Shown here: piece by piece, positions 43,882 to 52,051 of the stretch
Layout: each line of letters starts with the position of its first letter
Position numbering within the stretch: the first letter of the stretch is position 1
Translations under genes and position numbers: made by a program
NCBI RefSeq assembly: GCF_947568225.1
Contig: NZ_CANOOQ010000001.1
Location: 2,666,001-2,730,000 of the forward strand
Length of the DNA stretch: 64,000 nt
Direction: 5' to 3'
DNA from: Faecalispora anaeroviscerum
GTDB lineage: Bacteria; Bacillota; Clostridia; Oscillospirales; Acutalibacteraceae
The notes under the pieces: generated by a model
Seen by the model: only the letters and a program-made list of their open reading frames with translations
Told to the model about the DNA's origin: nothing
Database searches by the model: none

Positions 43882-44523
43882 ATGAATGATTTGCCGGGAT
43901 TCCAGCTAACTCTTGATCACATACTCCAAATTATGCCCCATAGTCTGTTTACACATATGAGCCGTGTAGAATTGTATACGAGAGTATTTTGTTTTTGCAT
44001 CGCATCCAACAGGCACCCGGAAATGAATTTGGAAGACTGCCTGATGTTTGGGCGAGCCGCTTTTTTCCACGATATCGGGAAGCTGTGGGTGGATAGCTCT
44101 ATTTTGGAAAAACCGGATAAGCTGTTGCCGGAAGAAGTATTGATTGTACAGCAGCATCCGATCTATGGGAAGGATATTTTGGAATCCTTAAAGCTGAATT
44201 CCAATAGCTTTCAGGATGAACGATTTCTTCGTTTGGCAGTATCAGCGGCGCTGGGCCACCACGAGCGGTGGGATGGCCGGGGGTATCCCTTTGGAATAAA
44301 AGGCCGGGATATTCCCATTGTGGCCAGGATCACTTCGATTTGTGACGCTTTTGATGCCATTATCAGCGGGCGGCCTTATCGCCATAAGCGATCTGCGGAT
44401 GAAGCGTTCTGCGAAATTGCAAGGTGTGCGAATACCCAGTTCGATCCCGTCCTTTCGGATTTGTTCCTGCAAAACAAAGATTTGATCCTGAAAGCAGTAT
44501 GGGCGCAGATGCAGCACGTTTAG
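43882..44523 (+). CDS. HD-GYP-type HD domain phosphohydrolase
   Basis: The 213-residue protein is essentially one HD domain. HDIGKLWVDSSILEKPDKL (about 56) contains the metal-binding HD, followed by QQHPIYG, HHERWDGRGYPFG (about 127), which is the HD-GYP signature, and SGRPYRHKRS. Such proteins usually hydrolyse cyclic di-GMP, or serve as regulated output domains. No sensor domain is attached. ATG 43882 has GTGGAG nine bases upstream; TTG 43861 is less likely. Regulated by the divergent XRE gene in all likelihood. Confidence 0.8.
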   Translation: MNDLPGFQLTLDHILQIMPHSLFTHMSRVELYTRVFCFCIASNRHPEMNLEDCLMFGRAAFFHDIGKLWVDSSILEKPDKLLPEEVLIVQQHPIYGKDILESLKLNSNSFQDERFLRLAVSAALGHHERWDGRGYPFGIKGRDIPIVARITSICDAFDAIISGRPYRHKRSADEAFCEIARCANTQFDPVLSDLFLQNKDLILKAVWAQMQHV

Positions 44524-44798
44524 AATGACGCCATGTAAACTGGAGAGGTGACATCTTAAAGTTTGTTTCAACTAACTGGCCCGAAATAATTTGAAGGTAA
44601 ATTACTTTAAAAGGAAAGAGAGGGACTGTTCCGAGTGCAGTTCCTGTGGTCAATCCCCTTTTATCATAGTAGATACAGGGTGTCGCTTTTGAGCGAATGT
44701 GCAGGCAGGTAAATGTTTCGAATACAGAGCAAAACAGGGAATATACTCAATGATGAAGAATATCCCTTGCTAATCGAAGTGAAAAAAATGCATAAAAT

Positions 44799-44840
44799 GG
44801 CCGGAGATGATTCCAATATGGAAATCATCTCCGGCCGTTT
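44799..44840 (+). terminator. Terminator hairpin
   Basis: GGCCGGAGATGATT and AATCATCTCCGGCC arms with a short loop, followed by GTTTCTTTATAG. It lies in the convergent gap. Confidence 0.7.
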
Positions 44841-44871
44841 CTTTATAGATTAATAAAATCAGTCAATATAG

Positions 44872-44901
44872 AAAGGTTCCCCAGCGCGGGGAACCTTTTT
44901 A
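44872..44901. terminator. Terminator hairpin
   Basis: AAAGGTTCCCC and GGGGAACCTTT arms surround AGCGC, followed by more T residues. It probably works for both directions in the convergent gap. Confidence 0.75.
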
Positions 44902-44985
44902 GGAACAGAGATTAATGCATGCGGTGTCAATGGACATCTTAAGGGGAAAGGCTCCCTTAGGGAAGAGAGCTTTTGTTGTGTTTGA

Positions 44986-45918
44986 TCAGGACTGGCGCAG
45001 CTTGCACAGCTCGCCGGCCACCTTGGCGCCGAGGGCGGCATTGTTGTACACCAGGTGAATGTTGGCCTCCAGGCTCTTGCCGCCGGTGATCTTCTGAATT
45101 TTATCCAGCAGATAAGGAGTAGTTTCCTTTCCCTTGATGCCAAGTCGGTTCGCCTCCGTGCAGGCGTCATCAATGGATTTTGCGATGTAATCATGATCCA
45201 TGGCAAATTCCTCGGGGATCGGGTTGGTGACGAGCAGCCCGCCCTTTAGGTTCAGGTCTTCCTTTGCCTGAAAGATGCCCGCCAGCTCCGCCGGGGTATC
45301 CACACGGTAATCCACCTTGAAGCCGCTTTTGCGGGTGTAGAACGCGGGCAGCTCCTCTGTCTGGTAGCCAAGAACGGAAACACCCTTTGTCTCCAGGTAT
45401 TCGAGAGTCAGCCCAAGGTCAAGAATGGATTTTGCGCCGGCGCATACCACCATCACCGGAGTGACGGAAAGCTCTTCCAGATCGGCGGAAATATCCATGG
45501 TTGTTTCGGCGCCACGGTGAACACCGCCAATGCCGCCGGTGGCGAATACAGAGATTCCCGCCAATGCGGCAATAATCATGGTCGCCGCGACGGTTGTCGC
45601 GCCATCCTCACCGCGCGCGGCCAGAACAGGCAGGTCTCTACGGCTTGCTTTCGTCACGCTTAGGCCCTTGTTTCCGAGATAGTCAATTTCTTTCTTGGAA
45701 AGTCCGGCGCGCAGCTTTCCTCCGATCACCGCAATCGTCGCCGGAACAGCGCCGTTGTCGCGAATGATCTGCTCTACCTTCAGAGCGGTTTCCACATTTT
45801 GGGGGTATGGCATGCCATGGGAGATGATCGTGGACTCCAGTGCGACGACCGGCTTGTTGGCTGCAAGAGCCTCTTGTACCTCGGGCGAAATGGTAAGATA
45901 TTGTTTCAGTTGATTCAT
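44986..45918 (-). CDS. psuG: Pseudouridine-5'-phosphate glycosidase PsuG
   Basis: The 310-residue enzyme splits pseudouridine 5'-phosphate into uracil and ribose 5-phosphate. VALESTIISHGMPYPQNVET (about 23), KKEIDYLG and GGIGGVHRGAE (about 130) are strongly conserved in the family. ATG 45918 follows AAAGGAG. psuK, which makes its substrate, lies upstream on the same strand, separated by 133 bp that contain a mobile-repeat fragment. Confidence 0.95.
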   Translation of the reverse strand: MNQLKQYLTISPEVQEALAANKPVVALESTIISHGMPYPQNVETALKVEQIIRDNGAVPATIAVIGGKLRAGLSKKEIDYLGNKGLSVTKASRRDLPVLAARGEDGATTVAATMIIAALAGISVFATGGIGGVHRGAETTMDISADLEELSVTPVMVVCAGAKSILDLGLTLEYLETKGVSVLGYQTEELPAFYTRKSGFKVDYRVDTPAELAGIFQAKEDLNLKGGLLVTNPIPEEFAMDHDYIAKSIDDACTEANRLGIKGKETTPYLLDKIQKITGGKSLEANIHLVYNNAALGAKVAGELCKLRQS

Positions 45919-45963
45919 GATGTGACTCCTTTCAACAGGGCTACCGCGTGATGTATCATCCGT

Positions 45964-46021
45964 GCACTTAAAAAAGGCTGTTGATTGCTTTGTTTCTATC
46001 AACTTCATTTCAAGCGAATTA
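45964..46021. repeat. Short relative of the MITE-like element
   Basis: CACTTAAAAAAGGCTGTTG, ATTGCTT and the end TTTCAAGCGAATT match the inner and right-hand parts of the element at 23909-24106 (CACTTTAAAAAAGCTGTTGA and TTTTCAAGTGAATT), but the long hairpin is lost. It sits between psuK and psuG. Confidence 0.6.
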
Positions 46022-46051
46022 GGTTATATCACGTTGCGGGAGCGTTTCCTT

Positions 46052-47137
46052 TTATATGGTGTTCATTTTCTGAAGGATATTTTCGCAGCTGATCTGCGGA
46101 CTGATGGTTCCCGCGCTCTCAATGCAGATGGACGCGGAAGCCATTCCGGCGCGGGCGCAGTCTGCCATGGAAAACTTCTGCATCCAGCCCCACACAATCG
46201 CGGCCATCATGCTGTCTCCGGCACCTGTTGTGTTGACCACCTCGCTGGGGTATGGGGGAACGGTGACGTGCTCCTGATGATTCGCACAATAAACCCCGTT
46301 TTGTCCCATCGAGAGAAAGACCTGCGAAAGGCCGGTTTGCAGAAGTGCATTGGCTGCCTGCTCCAGCGAGTGTTCGTCGTGGATTTTTACGCCGCTGAGC
46401 AGCTCGGCCTCAAGCAGGTTCGGTTTGAGCGTGTGGAATTTTCCCAGCAGGCCGGCAAGCTTCCCCGCCTTTGCGGTAGAAACCGGGTCGCAGAACAGCG
46501 GCACATGGAAGGTTTCAGCAATGTAGCGGATCGTCTCGGCGGTCAGGTTGGTGTCGATCACGCACAGCTCCGCGTTGCTAATCAGGTCGGCGCGGCGCTC
46601 CAGGTACTGCGGGGTCAGGCTTTCATAAATCTGCATATCGGAGATCGCCAGCTCCATATCGCCGTGTTCATTTGTGATAAACACATACGTTGAGGTTGAG
46701 CCGCCCGGCACGGTGAGCGCTTCTGTTATGTCGATTCCCGCACTGCGGCAGCTGCCCGCCAGCTCCGCCGCATAGGCGTCCTCGCCGAGCGCGGTGATGA
46801 GCTTCACCTCCACATCGAGCATGGCAAGGTTTTGAGCAATGTTCCGTCCCACTCCGCCGGGGGAGAGCGATACCCTCCCGGGGTTCGAATCCCGCTGAAC
46901 CAGAGGAGCCAGGGGCTTGCCGGCAATATCAATATTTGCGCCGCCGATCACAACGACGTAGGGGGCCTTCTGCAAAATGTAGCTCTTGCCGAGAATCCGC
47001 CCTTTTTTCATCAAATTCGAAATGTGTACCGCAACAGAGGAGCGGGAAATCCCCGCCTTATCCGCCAACTCCTGCTGCGAAATGGTGGGGTCCTTTTCAA
47101 TCCACTGCAAAATCTGTCGTTCTCGTTCTGTTATCAC
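46052..47137 (-). CDS. psuK: Pseudouridine kinase-like PfkB protein with N-terminal helix-turn-helix
   Basis: The 361-residue protein joins an N-terminal winged helix-turn-helix (about 1-60, QQELADKAGISRSSVAVHIS) to a PfkB sugar kinase (about 60-361). The kinase carries GGVGRNIAQNLAMLD (about 97) and the anion-hole motif NTTGAGDSMMAAI (about 307) with the catalytic aspartate. Next to psuG it is most likely pseudouridine kinase. The DNA-binding domain suggests it also regulates its own operon; a palindrome at 47289 is a candidate site. The start is GTG 47137 after AAGGGAAG. Confidence 0.88.
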   Translation of the reverse strand: MITERERQILQWIEKDPTISQQELADKAGISRSSVAVHISNLMKKGRILGKSYILQKAPYVVVIGGANIDIAGKPLAPLVQRDSNPGRVSLSPGGVGRNIAQNLAMLDVEVKLITALGEDAYAAELAGSCRSAGIDITEALTVPGGSTSTYVFITNEHGDMELAISDMQIYESLTPQYLERRADLISNAELCVIDTNLTAETIRYIAETFHVPLFCDPVSTAKAGKLAGLLGKFHTLKPNLLEAELLSGVKIHDEHSLEQAANALLQTGLSQVFLSMGQNGVYCANHQEHVTVPPYPSEVVNTTGAGDSMMAAIVWGWMQKFSMADCARAGMASASICIESAGTISPQISCENILQKMNTI

Positions 47138-47288
47138 TTTATCACTTCCCTTATACGAGAATCAAATGTCTCTGCCTCGATCAGCGGCGGAAGGCAAATA
47201 ATTCATCTGTTTCGAATTTCAAGGCTCTTGCTGCCGCTCACGGCACGAGGCTATGTAATCAAATGTTTATATCAGTAATCTTATGTTT

Positions 47289-47307
47289 ACTAAGTTCTAA
47301 ACTTAGT
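47289..47307. promoter_or_regulatory. Operator-like palindrome upstream of psuK
   Basis: ACTAAGTT and AACTTAGT are perfect inverted arms with three bases between them, 150 bases upstream of psuK. It may be bound by the helix-turn-helix of PsuK itself. Confidence 0.5.
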
Positions 47308-47429
47308 TTAGCAATGCCGTCTTAAACTGTCAAGAGGAAAACGTAGGAAGCAGAGAAAAAGCCTTATTACCGTCTTTTTGCACAAAATAGATTACTTCGA
47401 ATAGAAATTATGCTATATTTCAAAAAATA

Positions 47430-47443
47430 GGACATCTGTCCTT
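47430..47443. promoter_or_regulatory. Crp/Fnr-type operator palindrome
   Basis: AGGACA-TC-TGTCCT is a perfect dyad directly upstream of the promoter at 47445-47472. Its centre is about 42 bases before the expected start of transcription, the classic position for a Crp-type activator. The adjacent gene encodes such a regulator. Confidence 0.6.
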
Positions 47444-47444
47444 T

Positions 47445-47472
47445 TGTTTCTCGCTTCTATTGATATACAATA
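47445..47472 (+). promoter_or_regulatory. Probable promoter of the Crp-type regulator / yjjI-yjjW unit
   Basis: TTGTTT (47445-47450) and TACAAT (47467-47472) are 16 bases apart. The leader down to the GTG at 47596 is about 115 bases long and contains a GAAAGCTACA-rich hairpin-forming stretch (47509-47545). Confidence 0.5.
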
Positions 47473-47595
47473 CAACTAAAGCAGTGTTTTCTTTCAGGAG
47501 AGGAAGCCGTAGCTTTCCTGTGCTTGCGGCGCGCGGGAAAGCTACAAAATCACGATAGAAGCGGCACTCTTCAAAAGCAATCAGGAGGGTGAACA

Positions 47596-48300
47596 GTGAA
47601 GGTTGGTGAATATTTAGAGGCGGAAAGCGAGTCCTACCGCAAAGAGCTTCGAAAGATGCTGGCGAAATATCCCGCAGACGGCCAGGTGTACCCGGTTACT
47701 CTTTCGGCGGGCGAAAGTTTGATTCATGAGGACGATTTGAGTAACATGGTGTATTACCTCATGAAAGGCCGTGTGTCCGTTGTTACCAATCAGACCCGGG
47801 TTTCACGCTACACCCTGACGGAAGCCGCAGCACCGGAATTTTTCGGAGAATATGAGGCGTTGGGAGGAATCTCCCGTTATATTGCCGAGGTTCGCGCGGT
47901 CACGCCGTGTAAGCTGGTTGCTTTCCCTGTGGAGGCCTATCTTTTATGGATGCGCTGTGATCCGGAGTTGTTTTTTCTGCATGTGCGCTGGATTCTGAAC
48001 AGCTATATCACCCAAACGGCCAATGAGCGCAGTCTGCATTTTCTTGATTCAGACGGAAAAGTGGTTCAGTTTTTGATCCGCGCCTATGAAAAATGCGGAG
48101 ATATGCCCGAAACCGTAAGGCTGACCTGCACGCGCCTGGAGATTGCCGAAACAACGGGTAACAGTGTGCGAACCGTCAACCGTGCCGTCTCACGGCTCGT
48201 GGGCAAGCACCTTGTGAGCGTGAAAAACGGGAAGCTGCAAATGACCGCCGCCCAGTATGAAGCCCTGAAAAAAGAGATGGAATCTTTTCTTTTGAAATAA
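47596..48300 (+). CDS. Crp/Fnr-family transcriptional regulator
   Basis: The 234-residue protein has an N-terminal cyclic-nucleotide-type sensing barrel (about 25-135, LSAGESLIHEDDLSNMVYYL) and a C-terminal winged helix-turn-helix (TRLEIAETTGNSVRTVNRAV, about 175-195). No Fnr-like N-terminal cysteine cluster is present. The start is GTG 47596 after AGGAGGGT. It lies 71 bp upstream of the glycyl-radical enzyme genes on the same strand, so it probably controls them and itself. Confidence 0.9.
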   Translation: MKVGEYLEAESESYRKELRKMLAKYPADGQVYPVTLSAGESLIHEDDLSNMVYYLMKGRVSVVTNQTRVSRYTLTEAAAPEFFGEYEALGGISRYIAEVRAVTPCKLVAFPVEAYLLWMRCDPELFFLHVRWILNSYITQTANERSLHFLDSDGKVVQFLIRAYEKCGDMPETVRLTCTRLEIAETTGNSVRTVNRAVSRLVGKHLVSVKNGKLQMTAAQYEALKKEMESFLLK

Positions 48301-48371
48301 CCCTTGCATTCGGATGGTTCACCGCCTGCGCGAATCGTTCCCGCACAGAAGATCGGAAAGGAGAAATGATC

Positions 48372-49877
48372 ATGATCAATCTGGAAAACACCTACAAAAC
48401 AGTTACCTCCCGTGAGCTGACCCATGAACAGAAGCTGATGGGCCTGGCCAAATGCGCGGAGAACGCGCTGGATGTACTGAATATTCCGCCGCGCACCAAG
48501 CATTTTTTTGAAACCGGTGCCATTAACGATCTGTTTGAAGGGGGAGCGCCGTACCGCCCCCGTTATATTCTTCCCGATTATGAGAAATTTGTAAGGCAAG
48601 GCAGTGAGTTTTTAAAGCTGAGCCCGCCCAAAACACTGGATGAGCTGATTTTCTCCCTGATGATCCTGTACCGCCATGTGCCCTCCATCACGAACTTCCC
48701 GGTGTATCTGGGCAGCCTCGACAAGCTGATGGAGCCGTACCTCGACGGCCACACAGATGAGGAGATTCGCGAGAAGCTCCGTTTGTTCCTCACGTATCTT
48801 GACCGCACCATCACCGATTCGTTCTGCCACGCGAACCTCGGGCCGGAAGAAACCCGTGCGGGTCGCCTGATTTTGCAGGTGGAAGCGGAACTGAAAAATA
48901 CCGTTCCCAACTTTACCGTGAAATACGACCCGGATGTGACACCGGATTCCTTTATGGAGCAGGCCATTCAGTGTTCCCTTGACTGTTCAAATCCGGCCAT
49001 TTGCAACGATCAGGCCAACCGGGCGCCGTTCGGCGGGCAGTACGGCGTGGCAAGCTGCTACAACATTCTGCCCACGCAGGGCGGAGCGTACACACTCACG
49101 CGCATTACGCTCACCGAGCTGGTGAAGGAAGCGAAAAACGAGGAGCAATTCCTCACCGAGTTGCTGCCGGAATGCCTTGGCCTGATCGCCGACTATATGA
49201 ACGAGCGCATTCGCTTTATCGTTGAAAAATCCGGCTTCTTCGAGTCGAACTTTCTGGTGAAGGAGGGGCTGCTCTCCAAAGACCGTTTCCTTGGCATGTT
49301 CGGCGTTACCGGTCTTGCGGAATGCGTCAACGCGCTGATGAAGGCACAGGGCAAGAAATATGGGCACGACCCGGAGGCCGACGATCTCGGCGTACGGATT
49401 ATGGAGAGGATTAACGAGCTTGTACCGCAGTACAAGGCGCTGTATTCGCCCATTACCGGCGATCAGTTCCTGCTGCACGCGCAGGTGGGGCTCGACAGCG
49501 ACCTTGGCATTACGTCCGGTGTGCGCATCCCTATCGGCGACGAGCCGGCTTCTTTTGCTGACCACCTGCGCCATAGCTCCAGGTTTCACCATTATTTTCC
49601 CTCCGGTGTGGGCGATATTTTCCCCATCGCAAGCAATGTTCATCAGAACCCGGCCGCGCTGCTGGATGTGGTAAAGGGCGCGTTTTCCCTCGGCGTTCAA
49701 TATATGAGCTTCTATTCCGCCGATACGGATTTGATCCGCATTACCGGTTATCTGGTTAAGCGCAGCGAAATGGAAAAGTATAAAAAGCATGAGGCGGTTC
49801 TGCAAAATACCACGCAGCTCGGCGCCCCGAGCTATGATACCAACCGTCTTGCCGAAAGAAAGGTTCGAATGGCATGA
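48372..49877 (+). CDS. yjjI: YjjI-family glycyl radical enzyme
   Basis: The 501-residue protein is a glycyl radical enzyme of the YjjI (DUF3029) family, oxygen-sensitive and post-translationally activated. The C-terminal radical-bearing glycine is in RITGYLVKR (G459), 42 residues before the end; a conserved thiyl cysteine is likely in YGVASCYNILP (about 236). It is shorter than pyruvate formate-lyase (about 760). The reaction is unknown, but in E. coli the pair yjjI-yjjW also sits by the deo genes, and here deoB, deoD, deoC, cdd and pdp follow. ATG 48372 is better spaced from AAAGGAG than ATG 48366. Confidence 0.9.
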   Translation: MINLENTYKTVTSRELTHEQKLMGLAKCAENALDVLNIPPRTKHFFETGAINDLFEGGAPYRPRYILPDYEKFVRQGSEFLKLSPPKTLDELIFSLMILYRHVPSITNFPVYLGSLDKLMEPYLDGHTDEEIREKLRLFLTYLDRTITDSFCHANLGPEETRAGRLILQVEAELKNTVPNFTVKYDPDVTPDSFMEQAIQCSLDCSNPAICNDQANRAPFGGQYGVASCYNILPTQGGAYTLTRITLTELVKEAKNEEQFLTELLPECLGLIADYMNERIRFIVEKSGFFESNFLVKEGLLSKDRFLGMFGVTGLAECVNALMKAQGKKYGHDPEADDLGVRIMERINELVPQYKALYSPITGDQFLLHAQVGLDSDLGITSGVRIPIGDEPASFADHLRHSSRFHHYFPSGVGDIFPIASNVHQNPAALLDVVKGAFSLGVQYMSFYSADTDLIRITGYLVKRSEMEKYKKHEAVLQNTTQLGAPSYDTNRLAERKVRMA

Positions 49878-50710
49878 CAAAAGTGCCCGTCAACCAAATC
49901 ATTCCGTTCAGCACGGTAGATGGCCCGGGCAGCCGCACTTCGATCTTTTTGCAGAAGTGCAACCTTGCGTGCGGCTACTGCCATAACCCCGAAACGCAGA
50001 AACTTTGCAACAGCTGCGGTGTTTGTGTGCCATACTGTCCCGAGGGTGCGCTTTCTCTGGTGGACGAAGCCGTGGTGTGGGATGAATCAAAATGCATTTC
50101 ATGCAATACCTGCATTGCGGTATGTCCGCGCTGCGCATCCCCGAAAATTCGGTGGATGGATGCCCCCGCCGTGATGAAGGAAGTGGAGAAGAACCTTCCG
50201 TTTATCCGGGGAATTACCGTTTCCGGCGGAGAATGCGCGCTGTACCCGCAGTTTTTGCAGGAGCTGTTCACACTGGCAAAGGCAAAGAACCTCACCTGTT
50301 TGTGTGACAGCAACGGTACCGTTCGTTTTTCCAAATACCCGGAGCTGATGAAAGTCTGCGACGGCGTGATGCTCGATGTGAAGGCATGGTCGCCACAGGT
50401 GTTCCGGGCGCTCACGGGCGGCGACAATGCCGCGGTCAAGGATAACCTTGTGTTCCTCTCCTCCTGCGGGAAGCTCGAGGAGGTGCGCATTGTCAATGTG
50501 GAGGGCTATGTAGATGCACAGGACGCGATCCGCGGTACCGCAGAGATGCTCGGCCCATTGACCGGCAGCACCCGTCTGCTTCTGATTTCCTTTCGGGCCA
50601 ATGGGGTCAAAGGGCCATTCGCGAAATTCTCTTCTCCGTCCTCGGAGCGGATGAAGCAGCTCGCGCAGCTGGCAGCTTCCGTTGGGTTTCGAAAGATTGT
50701 AGTAAAATAA
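49874..50710 (+). CDS. yjjW: YjjW-family glycyl radical enzyme activase
   Basis: The 278-residue radical SAM enzyme installs the radical on YjjI. The SAM cluster motif is CNLACGYC (about 30), followed by a two-cluster ferredoxin insert (CNSCGVCVPYCPEGA and CISCNTCIAVCP, about 44-90), typical of glycyl-radical activases. SGGECALYPQFLQEL follows near 118. It overlaps the yjjI stop codon by four bases, confirming coupled production. Confidence 0.93.
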   Translation: MTKVPVNQIIPFSTVDGPGSRTSIFLQKCNLACGYCHNPETQKLCNSCGVCVPYCPEGALSLVDEAVVWDESKCISCNTCIAVCPRCASPKIRWMDAPAVMKEVEKNLPFIRGITVSGGECALYPQFLQELFTLAKAKNLTCLCDSNGTVRFSKYPELMKVCDGVMLDVKAWSPQVFRALTGGDNAAVKDNLVFLSSCGKLEEVRIVNVEGYVDAQDAIRGTAEMLGPLTGSTRLLLISFRANGVKGPFAKFSSPSSERMKQLAQLAASVGFRKIVVK

Positions 50711-50874
50711 ATCGTATATGCCTGAAAGATGTTTTTCCTCCTGATTGCGCCGCGGCCAGTTCTCCCGAACGAACTGGCCGACGAGCGGAATCTTTTGGAA
50801 GTGCTCTTTTATCTTCATAAATGTGTTACTTCATTTAATTTTTAGAAAATTTCCATAAATTTCCATAAATATAA

Positions 50875-50903
50875 TTTACGAATTGGTAAGAGTGGTTTAT
50901 AAT
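50875..50903 (+). promoter_or_regulatory. Promoter upstream of the LacI regulator
   Basis: TTTACG (50875-50880) and the perfect TATAAT (50898-50903) are 17 bases apart. The operator at 50925 lies just after the expected start of transcription. Confidence 0.6.
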
Positions 50904-50924
50904 ATGATCAAATAAGCCGTTGAA

Positions 50925-50938
50925 TGAAACCGGTTTCA
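50925..50938. promoter_or_regulatory. LacI-type operator (perfect palindrome)
   Basis: TGAAACC-GGTTTCA is a perfect 14-base dyad centred about 20 bases after the expected transcription start, a repressor position. A near copy, TGAAACCGCTTTCA, lies at 53979. It could be bound by the LacI protein encoded next to it, or by CcpA as a cre-like site. Confidence 0.68.
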
Positions 50939-51047
50939 AGCCCTTTGGTAACAGCGGGCATGCTTTTTTGCAAACAAAACAGGCATTTTGTAACAGGCCG
51001 TTGCTCCCCGCACAGGGAGCAGAACTCAAATAAACAGAAGATTTTGG

Positions 51048-52049
51048 GTGAGCATTTTGGTTCATATCAGCGATATTGCCCGCATGGCCGGCGTTTCCAA
51101 CGCAACGGTGTCACGCGTGATCAACGGTACGGCTAAAGTGAGCGAGGAAAAAACAAGGCGGGTGGAAGAAGCCATTCGCAAAACGGGCTTTAATCCAAAT
51201 GAGATTGCGCGTTCTCTTTATAAAAAATCCTCCCGGCTGATCGGATATATTGTTCCTAGTATTTTGAACATCTTCCTTAACGAGGTCGGCCGAGCCATTG
51301 AAGACGAGGCATTCCGAAGCGGCTATAAAATGATCCTCTGCAATTCGGACGAAAATCCGGAGAAGGAGGCAGCTTACATTAAGATGCTGATGGGGATGAA
51401 TGCTGACGGTATCATTATCACCGTGAACAACGAGCATCTCGATGAAGAAATCCGCAACTGCCCCATTCCGATCGTGGTGATGGATAAAAGCGCTGGAGCA
51501 TTTTACGCGGCCTCCGTTCAGTCCGATAATTACAACGGCGCACGAATCGCTACAGAGCATTTGATTGAGTGCGGGTGCAAAAAGCTGGTTCTAATGCGCG
51601 GGTCGCTTCAGTATTCCAGCAGCCAGCAGCGCTACCAGGGTTATGCGGATGTTTGCAGGGAGCATGGGATTGAACCGCGGTTTGTCAACAACAAATACAG
51701 CTATGACGAGGGAGTTCAGAGCGCGCGGGAGCTGCTTGAGTGCTATCCTGATACAGACGGGATTCTTGCCTCCACTGATTTGGTGGCGTTTGCCCTGTAT
51801 AAGGTACTCCACGAGCAGTGCCGCAATGTGCCGGACGACGTAATGATTGTGGGTTACGACGATGTGGAGCTGAGCCGCCTAATGATTCCGATGCTGACGA
51901 CGGTGGCACAGCCGATTGAAGAGATTGGCCGCCTGTGCGTACAGCTGATCGTAGAGCAGACAAAGTGCGGCACGATCAAGCAGCGAGAAAATATTTTGCC
52001 GGTTTCTTTAAAAATCCGGGAGACAACGAAGCGGAAAGAAGGATCATAA
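51048..52049 (+). CDS. LacI-family transcriptional regulator
   Basis: The 333-residue repressor has a LacI helix-turn-helix at its N-terminus (ISDIARMAGVSNATVSRVIN) and a periplasmic-binding-protein-like effector domain (about 60-333). The start is GTG 51048 or TTG 51057; neither has a perfect ribosome binding site. It is followed after two bases by deoB, and operators lie before it and before the nucleoside importer, so it most likely represses the deo genes in response to a nucleoside or sugar phosphate. Ligand unproven. Confidence 0.9.
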   Translation: MSILVHISDIARMAGVSNATVSRVINGTAKVSEEKTRRVEEAIRKTGFNPNEIARSLYKKSSRLIGYIVPSILNIFLNEVGRAIEDEAFRSGYKMILCNSDENPEKEAAYIKMLMGMNADGIIITVNNEHLDEEIRNCPIPIVVMDKSAGAFYAASVQSDNYNGARIATEHLIECGCKKLVLMRGSLQYSSSQQRYQGYADVCREHGIEPRFVNNKYSYDEGVQSARELLECYPDTDGILASTDLVAFALYKVLHEQCRNVPDDVMIVGYDDVELSRLMIPMLTTVAQPIEEIGRLCVQLIVEQTKCGTIKQRENILPVSLKIRETTKRKEGS

Positions 52050-52051
52050 TC

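Larger units (their letters stand above)
44524..44985. other. Intergenic region between convergent genes, holding two terminators
   Basis: The 460 bases between the HD-GYP and psuG stop codons hold the hairpins at 44799 and 44872 and a weaker one near 44952-44977. No gene with a ribosome binding site was found. Confidence 0.55.
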
